This document shows, piece by piece, positions 1-11,894 of a stretch of DNA of 64,000 nt; positions within the stretch are counted from its first letter, which is position 1; every line of letters starts with the position of its first letter. The stretch is from the NCBI GenBank assembly GCA_904063045.1, contig CAJFCJ010000007.1, positions 1,756,873 to 1,820,872 of the forward strand, written 5' to 3'. The stretch is from Dimorphilus gyrociliatus. Lineage: Eukaryota > Annelida > Polychaeta > Dinophilidae. Position numbers and translations under genes: made by a program. The notes below the pieces were generated by a model that was given only the letters and a program-made list of their open reading frames with translations, did no database searches and was not told the origin of the DNA.

Positions 1-1737
1 TCAGATTCAAATAGTTGCATACAACTCTGAAATATATGGCAATATAACACAAGCTCGTTACTCTCCAAATGGAATAGCAATAATTGCAATATTTGCCCAG
101 GTTCGGTAACTTTTTCCTTTAGTTAATTTTATATAAGCAAGCTGTTTGAAATTGTACTGCCAAAAAACCGAAAAAAAACATGGCCATAAAAAACTTTTAT
201 TTATTCCCTTAATACTATTTTACTTTATTTTTATCCTCCTGTTCTTAAAGTGCACCTGCGCCTCGTACTCGCTTTTTAAATATGTAATTTTCTTCAGATA
301 ACAAAGGATGCCAAGGACAAAAATGAACAATTGGAAATAATATCTCAATTCTTACCTGATGTTCAGTTTCGAGGTAAAAAAACTTTTAAATTTTTTTCAC
401 TTAGTTTTACCTCAGATTTGAAATTAGATACTTATGATAAACAATATTTTCATTTTCAAGAACAAAAAAGTAAAATTCGCCAAGTTTCTATACACAAGTT
501 AATGCCTGATACTAATCATTATGTAACATATGATGGGTCGTTTACTTATCCTGGTTGTGAAGAGACGGTAACATGGATTATCATGAATCGACCCTTGCAC
601 ATTACGGTGCAACAGGTTTGTATTTTTTTTACTTATCCTAACACCCTCATTAGTGTAACTTGATTGAAGCATGTCTAAAATTACTTTCACCTGTCTTTTT
701 GAAGTTTTGACGTGAAAATAATAACTTGTTTTGATCTCGTTTGATTTATGGATATGCAAATTTCTGTCTCTTTCAGTGTTATTCATCAGTTTCTATAAAA
801 GAAAAACAAAAATTAAGATCTTGATATATTGATATATCCAAGAAAAATGCCACTAAGGACTAATCGACCTTATCAACTGCTTAAGAATAAGAGCTACAAG
901 TACCAAATTGTAGTCCTTTTAAGTTTTTGATCGCTTAATTTATTTCTAAAAAGGAAATACCGGTTCGATCAAGGTTACACAAGGTGAACATTAAACAGAA
1001 TTCTTTACGAGAATAAATCGAGCGATCGGCACGTTTGGTCTAATGCGTTTCCTTTTATTTATTCCTTCCTTTATCCTTGAAGATATTTAAGATTTTACAT
1101 ATGCCTCCATAATGAAAAAAATATCTTATCTGTTCATTTTCTCAAATTGAATTAAAGTTTAAGATTGCAAAATATTTTTAATAATATGCTCAATTTTTCT
1201 CTGAATATTTTAATCTTGTTTGTTAGGAAGAGTCTATATAATAAAGGAACTGACAAGGAGTATTTTTATTAAATAATAATGTCATTTAAAGTATTAGCAA
1301 TAAACTTTGAGACGAGATATTAATATAATATATGAGTGCACTTATATATTATTATATTTCTATTCATATATATAAAATTATTTTCTTATATTTGCTTCAA
1401 TTACTTATATTTACTATTTTCTAGCTGGAAAATTTCCGAATGCTCTACTTTGCAAAGTCCGAAAAGGAAGTTCTGACAAAAATGGCCAACAATTTCAGAG
1501 ATGTTCAACCAGTGGCTAGAAGAACCATTCGAACCAACATAAATTTCCCAAATTATGTAAGCCTTATTGGATTGTTCCTTTAAAGTTATACGAATTTTCA
1601 TTATCTACTAAAGATATATTTTATGCATTAAAATATCTATATTAAAAAAAGCAAAGGATAAATTATTTAGATATTGTTGAAGTATTTCCTTCAAATTTTA
1701 GTACATCCTTAGAGTTCCTGTCAAGAAACTATCTTGA
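1..1737 (+). CDS. CA10: Carbonic anhydrase-related protein (CARP X/XI type), 3' part
   Basis: The last exons of a carbonic-anhydrase-fold gene whose 5' part lies outside the window. Visible exons are 2-100, 298-373, 416-615 and 1425-1556. A short last exon 1702-1737 is likely (ending VKKLS and a TGA). If the last intron were not removed, a stop at 1581-1583 would end the protein instead. The peptides YGNITQA, PNGIAI, YVTYDGS, PGCEETVTWIIMN and RTNINF follow the order and spacing of the CA10/CA11 subfamily; the WIIMN-P-ITxxQ stretch separates this group from catalytic anhydrases. Family members are secreted or neuronal surface proteins without CO2 hydratase activity; CA10 binds neurexins. The zinc-ligand region is not in the window, so loss of activity is inferred from family only. 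The intron 616-1424 is unusually long for this locus. Confidence 0.85.
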
Positions 1738-3050
1738 TCTTCAGTCCCCGGATTTACTAGGTTTTTAAAGTTATTATACGGTCCATTGACAGTCACAAAA
1801 TGGCGAATGTAACCTGTCATTCGCGTTTCTTGGGGCGTCTCCAGAGGGTACAGAAAGAGGTCAAAGTGATCACTCCCAATAAAATGCTTTCATATTCCTT
1901 TTTTGATCATACTTTTATTTTCAAATTACAGAATGAAAATTGTACAATGAAAAAAGATACATTTTATGAAGGTAAGATTACTGGACAATTTTTGTTATAT
2001 TCTCCAAGTTTAAAAATAGAATTTTCTAGCTTTGGTTTAAAAAATAAAATTCATATATGTAGCTGTTAAAAACTCGCTTCAACGAATATCTGTTGACAGC
2101 ATTGCAAAATAGTTTGTGTAATGAATTCAGACAACAATAGCTTAGAAAAAGGGTTTGCAAACAATACGTATATAAAGGATCTCGTTGAGCGCGTACAAAT
2201 GGTAAACTAATGTTTGTTGTGCTCGTGAACGACTAGACAGAAGCGAATTTAAAGTCAAACTAAAGTAATGCTTTAAAAATTTCAAATGAGTTGTAAATGG
2301 GTTTTAGTAAAGCAAAATATTTTGTCAGTGTGAGCTAATTGATTTTAATTGTAACTTTACAGAGAATGCAACGCTTAATGAAACTATTCAGGAAGGAAAA
2401 CGCATAGGAAATGGTTTATCACGTAGCAAAAATAAAAACCAACTAATCTAAAGGCAGTTTAATGGCAAGAGGACAAAACTACCCGAAAGAAAAATTACGA
2501 TACTGCTTTAACAACAGCATGCTTCTGCTAATAGATTGTATTTATTTGCACATAAAATCTGTCTTACATCATAAAGTTAAACAATTTCTCTGTGTTTCAA
2601 CAATATTATTGGTTAGTGTTTAGTAATCGATAAGAAAATCGATATAGATATAAAAAATAATACAATTCTTAACGTTATCATAAACTGAAGAAAAAACAAC
2701 TCACAAGGGAACCTTTAGCGCCATCTATTAGCTTAATTGCTATACTTAAAAATGATTTAAATACGCTGTCAGTAAACGAATTGTGAAAACTTAATATCAT
2801 TTTGCGATTTTTCAGTAGTGATAAAGTGATATAAAGTCTCAAAAATAATAGTTTTCAAGGGAGAATTTATTTTAGCTATTACTAAAAAAACTGGATAATT
2901 AGCCAGGAGTTTAACAAAAATATAAAAACCAAAATATCTTATTTTTTTATAAAATGAATTTAAAAAATTTGACCAAGGTATAAATAAACTAAAATAATCA
3001 TTGCGTTATTCAAATAGATGAATAATTTTTAGTGTTATCAGTTTCTATAA
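1738..3050. other. Intergenic, AT-rich
   Basis: No coding exon with recognisable similarity. An open frame at 1800-2069 has no family resemblance and low complexity. One AGATGGCGC motif (reverse complement) lies at 2716-2730. The 5' untranslated exon of the next gene probably covers about 3040-3179, because a good donor follows (CAG then gtaaaa) and a tttttgtag acceptor sits at 3225-3233, just before the BRI3 start codon. Confidence 0.5.
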
Positions 3051-3237
3051 CTTGTTTAAAGCCATGACTAATAGATATTGCGGTGATCAGATAAGATATC
3101 GGTGCAATGGAAGCACATTGAACAATTTGTTGCTCTTGTACATATTGTTTTGCTCCAAGTTCAATAGTTACTGGCAGGTAAAAAAATTAAAATTTTGTTT
3201 TGAAGAATTTAATGTATCTATTGATTTTTGTAGCCCC

Positions 3238-3552
3238 ATGTCTTCTCAACCAAATAATGATGATCCCCCTCCTTATCCTGGACCACCTGCTAATGCTAAG
3301 TATTTTACGTCCACTAATATAAATCTTCCCAGCGGATACCCACAACCCCAAGGAACAAACGTCAACGAAAATCAACAAGTCACAGTTATTGTTCAATCTG
3401 GTGATTGTCCACAATGTAAAGGATTTATGATTACACACTATCCTTGTTGTGCAATATGTTTGGCGATTATTTTTTTTCCTTTTGGGTTATTATGTTGCCT
3501 ATGTTTGACCCAAAGGAAGTGTAGCACCTGTGGATACACAGGATCTGTTTGA
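3238..3552 (+). CDS. BRI3: BRI3-like small membrane protein
   Basis: A 104-residue protein in one coding exon. The N-terminal half is proline-rich (PPPYPGPPA, GYPQPQG). The C-terminal half has a CPQC pair, a hydrophobic segment with the diagnostic FPFGLLCCLCL stretch, and a closing CSTCGYTG pair. This matches brain protein I3, where CPxC, a membrane-inserting segment and CPNCG form a zinc-ribbon-like unit related to LITAF. Family members sit in lysosomal and endosomal membranes. I chose ATG 3238 because it directly follows a splice acceptor and the upstream reading frame (3052-3237) looks non-coding. The PPxY-like proline stretch is a plausible site for WW-domain ubiquitin ligases, which is an inference. 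Confidence 0.8.
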   Translation: MSSQPNNDDPPPYPGPPANAKYFTSTNINLPSGYPQPQGTNVNENQQVTVIVQSGDCPQCKGFMITHYPCCAICLAIIFFPFGLLCCLCLTQRKCSTCGYTGSV

Positions 3553-3775
3553 AAATTTATCTCTAATAGACATCACTTAGTCCGATTCTGTTGTCTGCCA
3601 ACAGCATTGGTCGTCCTAAATAAGCAAGAATGTCTACTTTTATGATTGTCAAGAATTAAATATATTGATTAAATATACCTTGATGAGAGAATTGCAGGTT
3701 TCCGTTTAGATACCCCAACACTTGAGTTTGGAGTCTGCATTTTATAGCTAGTAGAATAAGTTATTAATAGAGAAA

Positions 3776-4790
3776 CTAAATAAGAAAGTACTTGTCAAAC
3801 CTCGCTTTTTCCTTTTTAGTTTTCTCCTTGAATACACTTGATGGATCAAAATGATTATGAACATTTTTTTGTTGTTCTTTCTTATAATTTCCTTCACTAA
3901 CCATTAATCTGATGGGCGTATATAATTCAAACCATTTCTAGCAAATAAGAAAAATTATATAACCTATAACCGGTATTTCGAAAATTACTTACTCTGTTCT
4001 GAGGAGGTAGGCCATAACTCGTAAATAAGTACTGCCAATCAGAAATACCTAAATGAACAACAATCAAATGAAAGTAATTGTAGAAGGTATCAGCTAAATA
4101 ATGCCATTGTAGACTTCTATCCAAAAACCATATTTCGGAATTATGAGCTTGTATTCCTAGATTTAAATTTCAAAATTTAATTTAAATATGACTGAATAAT
4201 AACAAAATTTCACCTGGTTTGGTATCTAAATAAACCAGACAAATTTTTCCCAAACTATCGCATGAATCTAGTTCGAAAATGCGACTACGATTGTCGAATT
4301 TGGGTTGTTTATTAGTAGTTTTTAACAAATTGTCGTCATCATCTTCATCATAATCAACATCACCCAAAGAAGGAACAGTCGAGTTCGAACAACTAATTCC
4401 CCCAATACGAACAAGTTGATTCAGTGGATTTATTTTTATTTTACCAACTGTATATTTCGTTTCAGCTATTCTACTAGTCCATGACATGCATAGGCCGTCG
4501 CTTGTTAAATAAAGTGACTTTAAATCATTAGGCATAGTGCATAAAACTCTCTGCTCCCAAGCAATTATCATATGACTTTCAACCCCGGGTTTTTCTGCTA
4601 ATCGAATATCTCCGATACCTTTTCTCTTTCCTAATTTAAAAGAAAGGTTACTATAGCAACTTGTGTTAAACTGCACTAATTTTGGTTATTGAAACAAACT
4701 TATATTCTGTTTATTACCTAAAGTGTTAAATAACCCAAACATCATTTCGTTGAATATCTCTCTTCTGTCTAGTCCATCTGTGTTCATCAT
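3776..4790 (-). CDS. TPGS2: Tubulin polyglutamylase complex subunit 2
   Basis: Four exons: 4718-4790, 4214-4675, 3993-4156 and 3776-3937, summing to 861 nt and 286 aa. The peptides ESHMIIAWEQ, MPNDLKSLYLTSDG, SRIFELDSC, EIWFLDRSLQWH and GLPPQNR-KWFELY follow vertebrate TPGS2 from end to end; this family carries a Knr4/Smi1-like fold in its N-terminal half. TPGS2 is a non-catalytic subunit of the TTLL1 complex that adds glutamate side chains to tubulin in cilia, centrioles and neurons. An acidic DYDEDDDD insert takes the place of the variable acidic loop. The tail ends FDPSSVFKEKTKKEK, shorter than the serine/glycine-rich vertebrate tail. The gene is head-to-head with CCDC112, itself a centriolar-satellite-type protein. 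Confidence 0.92.
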
Positions 4791-5493
4791 TTTTATGTCT
4801 TACTTTAAATAATTTTTGCTGGAGCAGACGATACTTAGACTGGTTTCTTGTTGCCTATTTTCTTCTGCATTCACCCAAGAACAAATATCAGTTTTGGCAG
4901 TTATTGCTTGTATATTTTTGCATATTTAATGGTTATATATACTTCAGTCTCATTAACGAGTGTCTTTATATAGCTCAAAATTTCAACCTCAACTCAACTT
5001 AAATACTTAAATGATAATAGCATATTTTTTAGTCAGGACTGGGCTCATATGAAATTATAGATAGCATTAGGAGATTTATTATGTCTAAAGTAACATGTGT
5101 CAAACAATTACTACTAATTCGAATTTTGAATTAAAAACCAAATCGAATATAATAGCCTTTACAAGATATTATAGTTCATAAAAAGTCCCCGAGTTACTGA
5201 AAAAAGTTTAGCACAGTAGTTCCTAAGACACACCTATATAGACAAAGACTTAGACTCTGAAATAAATTAAAAACAAATTACAATAATTACAGATGTATAT
5301 TAGTTGAATTTTCTATAATAGTATATTTTGAGATATTTTAAAGGAGCTGTACAAAACTGTAAACTTTTTTGATATAGTGGCATGTACTAATACCTTCCGC
5401 TAGGTTCGCTGGTGTCGATATACTTTCCGATAGAACACTGCCAGTAGCATTCCTATCTTAAAACACTCGTTTGTGAACCCGTCAAGTTTTTAG
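4791..5493. other. Intergenic region between divergent TPGS2 and CCDC112
   Basis: About 700 bp separate the TPGS2 start from the first CCDC112 exon. It must hold the promoters of both genes. I see no further coding exon. A pyrimidine-ending acceptor (tttttag) at 5487-5493 could be a cis-splice site for an unseen 5' exon of CCDC112. Confidence 0.4.
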
Positions 5494-7509
5494 AAGGAAG
5501 CGGAAACTTTATGAACGCGCTCTCCTATGGCATAATAGCAAAACAAACCGTGAAGATTTGATTGTCTTACGTGAGGCTCTTAAAATGGAATATAAAAAAA
5601 GAATCAAAGAGGTATACCATATAAATTTATTTTAATCTCAATCAAGATTTAAACTATGTGACTATAGAGTACCTCAGGAAAACGCAAAGATCAGTCTGAT
5701 ACAAGCAGGAAATCAAATTTTATCAAGGATTGGAATAATTTGAAATTAAGGTAAATGCATTATATTAAATGAAATCTATAGAAAACAAACAAAAAACATT
5801 AGAGTAAGTCAAGCTGAAAAGGAAAATGCCAAGAAATATTTTATGCCTGACTTTGGCGATAATATGGATTCAGATCAACGCTTTACAACAGATCCTAAAG
5901 CTGATGGTTTGTTGATGTCTTTATTTTATCAACTTTTTCAACTTTTGTTCGTTTAATTATATCCACAGGTGAAAAAGTTCAGCAGCAATTTTCTTCAGTA
6001 AAAGCTCGAGTAAATCAATTTAAGAGTAAGCTTGAAAATGTTATACCTAATCCAGCAAGTAAGTGAAAGTAAGGAAATTATTTTTGATTTTAAACCATGT
6101 CCTTTATTTCGTATAAGTTATAACATCTTTAAAAGAAATTATAGAAGATATTGAAAATGAAATTTCAAATATAAAACTTGCTCAACGTCAAAAGTAGGTT
6201 CTGTATATATTATATAAAGAATAAAAAGGCTATATTTTAACAGATATGAAAACTTGGTAAAAGAGGAAAAATTGAGCGAAACTGAAGTGTCGGCTATTGA
6301 AAGACGAATAGAAACTTGGACTTCCACTTCAAAACCAGATCAGAACTTAAAGGAGTGTAATAAACAAAGTTTTTCAAACTGGGAAACAAGAACTGATGGA
6401 TTACTTCCAGAAATTATAAATTATAATGTTTGTTTGTATAGCTTGAAAACTAGTATTCCATTTTGTAAAAATGACAGAAATTTATTCAAGAGTCTAAAGG
6501 AATTCGCGGAGGTTGGGATGAATATGACCACGGCTTATTTTTACGATTCAGAAACAAACATAATGTAAATAAAGATTGTCTACTTAATACTGGGCTTACT
6601 ATTTTTTTTCAGGCGAAGATTAGTTTTGTTGCTGATTTGCTACCATCAATTCCTACTAGGACAGAAGAAGAAATATTTGAACATGAAAAATGGTATAAGA
6701 AACTGTGCATCTTAAATGATGAAAAAAAAAGAGCGATTCACTCTTGGAAAAAAAAAAAAGAGGAAGAGCAAAACGAAAATTTGAGAAAGTTACAAAGAGA
6801 GAGAGAAAAAAACAATGAAAAAGACATTGATAGCATTCAAAAGCAGAAACGAGAGTCAGATATCGACAAAAAATTAAAAATAAATGCATGGAGAATGGAC
6901 AAAGAGTTGCAAAGAGCAGAAAATGAAGAAAAACTTTTAAAAGAGCGCTTGTACGAAGCTAGACAGGAACAAATTAGATTGAATGAGCAGGTAGTAAAAG
7001 TTTGTTTTGTCCTTTGTTTTTCAAATTAAATTATTCACTATCAGAGAAAAAAGAAAAACCAGCTATTGGAGTATAAACAGCAGAAATTTGAATTGGAGCA
7101 GGAAATGAAACGTATCAAAGACCTGGAGGATAGCGTAATTAATGAAGAAAAACGATTTGAAGCTTCTGAAAAAATAGCTTACTTTCAACAGAGAGTAAGT
7201 AACTCACTTAGCATATTGAATATTCAATTTAGATTTAACTTGTTTCTGAAGGATATGAAGAAAGTAAAAATGAATGTGGATAAGAAAAATCAATCAACTT
7301 ATGAAGCACAAATAGCTGAGCAGCGCAAGAGAGAAATAGTTCGCAGACAAGCAGGAGTAAATGCATCGCGTGACCCTTCCCGTCTGCTTCAACCAACTAA
7401 AATTTGGGAGGAGAGGGAAAGACAAAAGCATGAAACAAAGTCGAATCCAACTGTGAATTTTTCGATTCCTCACCGAGCAGTTCCGTCCTGGAGAGCAGGT
7501 CTTCAATAA
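5494..7509 (+). CDS. CCDC112: Coiled-coil domain-containing protein 112
   Basis: A multi-exon gene with introns of roughly 30-65 bp. The diagnostic order is kept: EEKLSETEVSAIERRIETW, LLPEIINYN joined to KFIQESKGIRGGWDEYDH, FEHEKWYKK, a long Lys/Glu coiled coil (6637-7200), then the C-terminal block SRDPSRLLQPTKIWEER and IPHRAVPSW. The last block is the family signature. Two splices are less obvious: NYN is joined to KFIQ across 6429-6480, and FQQR to DMKK across 7196-7251. Vertebrate CCDC112 is reported at centriolar satellites/cilia. The 5' end is uncertain: the frame is open from 5494, the first in-frame ATG is 5585, and an earlier exon may supply the start. VTI1A follows only 132 bp downstream on the same strand. 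Confidence 0.85.
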
Positions 7510-7641
7510 AAGTTTTTTCGTAAATTATCAAGCACCAGATGGCACCACAGATTATAAGAATATTTAATGTTTCCTCTTGTTATCGGTCTTTATTCAATAT
7601 GGCGAAATAAAGCATTTGTAAATAAAACTATCTTTTAAACC

Positions 7642-8581
7642 ATGGAAGATAAAAAACTAATAGAAATATATGAACAGCAATTTTCTAATTGTACGGCAGA
7701 AATAACCAGTAAAATAACGCAGCTTCAAGCCGTTAGCGGCTATAACAGACAAAATGCTATTTTAGCAATCGAAAGGTTAATAGATGAGTGCAAAGAACTG
7801 GTAGTACTTTCGTTCTAATCTTTAGATTATTCTTAAAATACTATTTGTTAGTTAGAGCAAATGGAATTGGAGATACGCGGTGCAGGGAAGGATTCACGGG
7901 ACATTTATCAAAGCAGGTTGAAAGCGTATAAAGCAGAGCTGGACAGACAAGAAAAAGATTTTGTAAGTTCAATATTTATAATCAACGCCGTAATATATAT
8001 TTTATATATCTTTAGAAACAATCCGTTATAGTAATTGGAACTGAGGCGACAAACAGAGATGAGTTGTTCTTTAATGGAAGTGATGTCTTTGTACCTGATG
8101 AACAAGTAATTTGTAAACGTCTTAAGAAAACATGATTAGCTTTTTCTTTTGCAGAAACAAAAATTATTAGACAACAGCCATAAGTTGGAACGAACTGGAT
8201 CCAAAATCACAGGAGGATATAGGACAGTATTAGAAACGGAGGAAATTGGTAAAAACATTTTAAATGACCTAGGGTCTCAAAGAGAAACCCTGCAAAGATC
8301 TCGAAATAGGGTATATGATATACATTATATTATGTAGACATTTATTTTTATGAGGTACATTATTCTAGGTATACGAGATTGACGGAAATTTAGGAAAGAG
8401 CTCAAGAATCCTATCAAGTATGATGAGGAGGTAAATTAAGTAATTAATTTGCATAGCTAATTTATTAATAGGTGAAAACTGCAGAATAGTCCAGAACAAA
8501 ATTTTACTCGTTATTGTTGGCATCATAATGATAGGATTAATTTTTTGTGTATTGTATCTTACTATTCGACGAAGATCCTGA
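7642..8581 (+). CDS. VTI1A: Vti1-type Qb-SNARE
   Basis: Six exons: 7642-7800, 7852-7962, 8016-8105, 8155-8310, 8369-8430 and 8485-8581, giving 224 aa. The N-terminal helical bundle has YEQQFSNCTAEITSKI and LEQMELEIRG, close to Vti1a. The SNARE motif runs over LERTGSKITGGYRTVLETEEIGKN and DGNLGKSSRILSSMMRR, with the glutamine-layer region preserved. A C-terminal anchor (ILLVIVGIIMIGLIFCVLYL) precedes a basic end, RRRS. Vti1 proteins pair with syntaxins in endosome-to-Golgi and late endosome fusion. Length equals the family norm. The final intron uses an acceptor at 8481-8484, within a run that would otherwise translate, so automated prediction may misplace it. The gene converges on nicastrin with about 350 bp between stops. 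Confidence 0.93.
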
Positions 8582-8931
8582 AGATTTGGCGGCTGATGCT
8601 TTCTAACTGAAAAGAAAACTTTTAACTTGTTCATTCTAAATTTAAAATAATAGTAAACTTGATTAATGTAAAAGAGACCTTAATTTAATTTGGCAGTCAT
8701 CAGGAAATATACTCTAGTATATTTATATTTTTTCTGAAATAAATGTTCACATGTATAAAATATCCTACAAATTTAAGTTAAGTTTCTACTAGTTGTATAA
8801 TGATTGCAAATAAATATTCTTTGAGTTGTAGTTATAAGAAAATCTCAATTAATTTATTCAAAATAAACAAAAGAGGTACAAATGACATACATATGTAAAT
8901 AAAATAATGTACGTTAAATAAATTATCGTAG

Positions 8932-11676
8932 CTATAGAGGACCTGATGCTCCATCTTCAAATAACAAATGACTTCGTTTCGACAGTATATAGCCTCCAGC
9001 AAGCGATAGGATAAAAACAAAAATCCCACTGAGTAGTACAGCGAGCTGAAGGAAAGTAAGACAAACAGAATTTGAAAAATCTGGTGCAAAAGCATTATGC
9101 ATTCACCAACATTTTATTTTAAAAAAATACTTTCTTACCTCGGTTGCACTGTCAGGCTTCAAAAAATATCGTATATCTATATCTATCCATGTACTCTCAG
9201 TCCAGACCGGATAGCCATTATCAAGAACCTTGTTGGCTGTGGTTGCAAATAAAAGAGATCTTTATGAGATAAATAATTGTAAAATATACTAGAAGGGTCA
9301 TATCCAGGTGATAATCCAGAATGATGCCGTATGGCGGATATTATACACATGCCTACACTTTTATCAATTTCAAAGCCGTTAACCCACAGTCCAGTTTTGT
9401 TGCCTGTCTGTTAATTTTCATTTTTTAAACTGGATACTATAGAAACAATCACAAACTAAACAATATTTACATTGTAAGAATTACATTGCTTTTCTGTAAC
9501 ATTGTGTGAAAAAATCCCCGTTGCATTTGCCATTAGGGATCTGAAACTGAAAAAATGCTGGATATGTTCGTTGTTGGTCAAAGATAGTCATACAAAACTA
9601 ATTGCTCCGTGCTGATCTTTCTGGAAAGCGATTGTTGAACAGATAAATGCCAATCTCTAGTCCATGTTGGTTTGTCTCCATATCCAGCAGTCAAATTAAA
9701 ATCAGTAGGAATTATTTCTCGCAGAAGATCGCATGAATTATTTTTCAAGAGACAAAAGAGTAAATTAGAAACCTGTTGAAAGAGTTGTGCTAGAGATCAT
9801 TTAGAATATGTATGTGTACTTGCATAAATTTCATCAACATTCACGGTCTTAGTCTTGTTGGTTGCCAAAGAATATATCGTCTGGGTAATTGTTTCTGCTA
9901 TCTAAAACATATTAAATAACAAAAATGCACACAAGCAGTGAAGATATTTATATACCTCTGATATTTTTTTAGCTAGAGGAAAACTTTTATTAACAAATGA
10001 GGTGTTAAAAGGCAAGTCTCTAAGCTCATCTAAAAGTGTATCATATCGGCTATTATAAAACTTATTTATGAACTCTGTGTTATGATCTGCTAAAACTACA
10101 CCAGGGACTTCGAACCATTTTAGAAAGCTTTGTAAACTTGCAGGGGGTAGTATATTATTCTTGGCTTCTTTGAATGCTATATTTTTTGAATATTCAGTGA
10201 ACTTTTGGGTAATTTTCTCATTAGCTTGGCTAATAGCAACGGAAGAATTGATTTTGTTTGTGTGCATGTATATTTGATCTTTTGACCCGGCAAGTTGGGA
10301 TAGTTCCACAATCAATTCGATTTGTTTTTTATCTATGAAAAAGTTCTTATTTTTCATATCAAAGACCAACTTTGTCGAACTTAAGTAATCCAGAGTTTCA
10401 CCTCCAAAAAGCATAAAAACGATACTCCTCCCATGTGTTTGCAATTCTTTCTCTGATGTCTTCAAAGCTTTTGCAACAGCTAATAGTGTTATCATTCCAC
10501 TTAACGGGTTATTTGCTCCAGGAGCTAAAGTTTCAAACATGGTTAAAGTCAAATACTGTGCCAGCACAAGGATTACTTTATCCTCTTGTAACAAAGGTCC
10601 TGGGTAGGACGATATTATTGTTCTGGCACCAATGATTGTACATAACTCTTTAGCTGTAAAAATCAGGCAATGTTATATCAACAGTTTAATCATAAATTCA
10701 TACATTCTCCATTCAAATTTGTAGTTTTTCCCGTCCTTCTAAGGCATACTTCGGCATTAACTGCCCCTCTCATTTGAGACTTAATTTCGACTGCACAAAG
10801 GGGTGATTGCGGTGGTTGATCATTTTTGGGTTCATTTCTTTTTTTCCAACACTAAATGTTAAGACATAAGCATATATATAAAAATTTAGGATTGTTATAT
10901 ATTTACAATGTCTATTAATTTTTCAACTTGATCTGCTTTATAAAGAGCCAGAATGGGTATTTCGAAATACTCGTTAAGCCAATTCGTTCCTTGAACATTC
11001 CAATTGTAATCCAAGCAATCCTTGTAACTATCATCGTTTGAATAAAGATCTAAAAACATATTATATTCAGATAAAGCAGTTTGTATAAAAATAATACTTT
11101 ACCATATTTATGATTTGGACAAGTCGATTCTGGAGAGAATTGTTCAACAGTGGAATTTCCAAAATAAGTCACAAGAAGACTATTTACTTTTTTATCGTTG
11201 ATATACTGTCTTATCTCTAACATCAGTTCTCTAGCAAAAATTAGAGTCAATTTAATATACGTATTAACAAAAACTAAAAATTCATACTTGGTGAAAGGAA
11301 AGTTTTTAGTTGGATTAATTAACAGGGTATAAGGTCCTTGTCTGGCATTATTTTTGAACCATTGTTGTCTAGCTGCATTGTCCATATAAAATAAAACACC
11401 CACCGCACTCTCAGCCCCTTGGTAAAAAATATGCTATTTAAAAATTGTGAGAAATGTTTATCATACCTTTGCAGCCGTAAGTGTTTTCCCTATTTAATCG
11501 AAGATAACATACAGATGATCCTTCAAGTGATATATAAATTTTTTCAGACAATTTGTTTTTTTCTATTGCACCAGCTGAAAGATGGAGTTTAAATAAGAAT
11601 ATACGATTTATCTCTGTTTCTCTAATTCAGGCTTACTTAAACAGGTGAGGAATGACAAATACAATAGTATCAGCAT
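8932..11676 (-). CDS. NCSTN: Nicastrin, gamma-secretase substrate-receptor subunit
   Basis: A multi-exon gene. Exon 1 (11637-11676) encodes a short signal peptide MLILLYLSFLTCL. Exon 2 (11467-11574) begins the ectodomain with EKIYISLEG and YGCKG. Further exons carry LAPGANN, the GGETLDY segment (the conserved glutamate implicated in substrate binding), SSLQSFLKW, GVVLADHNTEF and the FNSRYDTL region. The last two exons carry GYPVWTESTWIDIDIRYFL, then one membrane helix (LAVLLSGIFVFILSLAGGYIL) and the tail FEDGASGPL. Nicastrin is the glycosylated type I subunit that gates substrate access to presenilin. Several NxS/T sites are visible, as in family members. Introns are about 50-90 bp; that between YDPS and NKVLDNG (about 57 bp) is in-frame-like but has clean GT-AG ends. 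The start is 218 bp from the divergent CARF-like gene. Confidence 0.93.
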
Positions 11677-11894
11677 AATAAAATTAAATGTAACTGACGC
11701 CGATGTGGACCGTTTCTTTATGTTAAACACAAGACAAACAGCAAATGGGATAAAAATGAGCGAAATCTTTTCGATTTCAGTCGAGTGTCCATACTTAAAG
11801 ATACTTCCGGTTTCTGACTGTTTAGTATATGAAATTTACGCATTATCGCTTTCTTCAAAGCCAATTTGCCAATTAAATCAGCAAATTTTAAAAT
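11677..11894. promoter_or_regulatory. Divergent promoter between nicastrin and CARF-like gene
   Basis: Only 218 bp lie between the nicastrin ATG (minus strand, 11676) and the CARF-like ATG (plus strand, 11895). With no other exon between them, this interval, or the first exons overlapping it, must start transcription in both directions. An in-frame TAA lies just before the ATG at 11895, which fixes that start. No obvious TATA box or CpG cluster is visible. Confidence 0.5.

Noticed and set aside
1800-2069. 89-codon open frame after the CARP gene
   Set aside because: No similarity, no splice partner in phase, and low-complexity AT-rich content.
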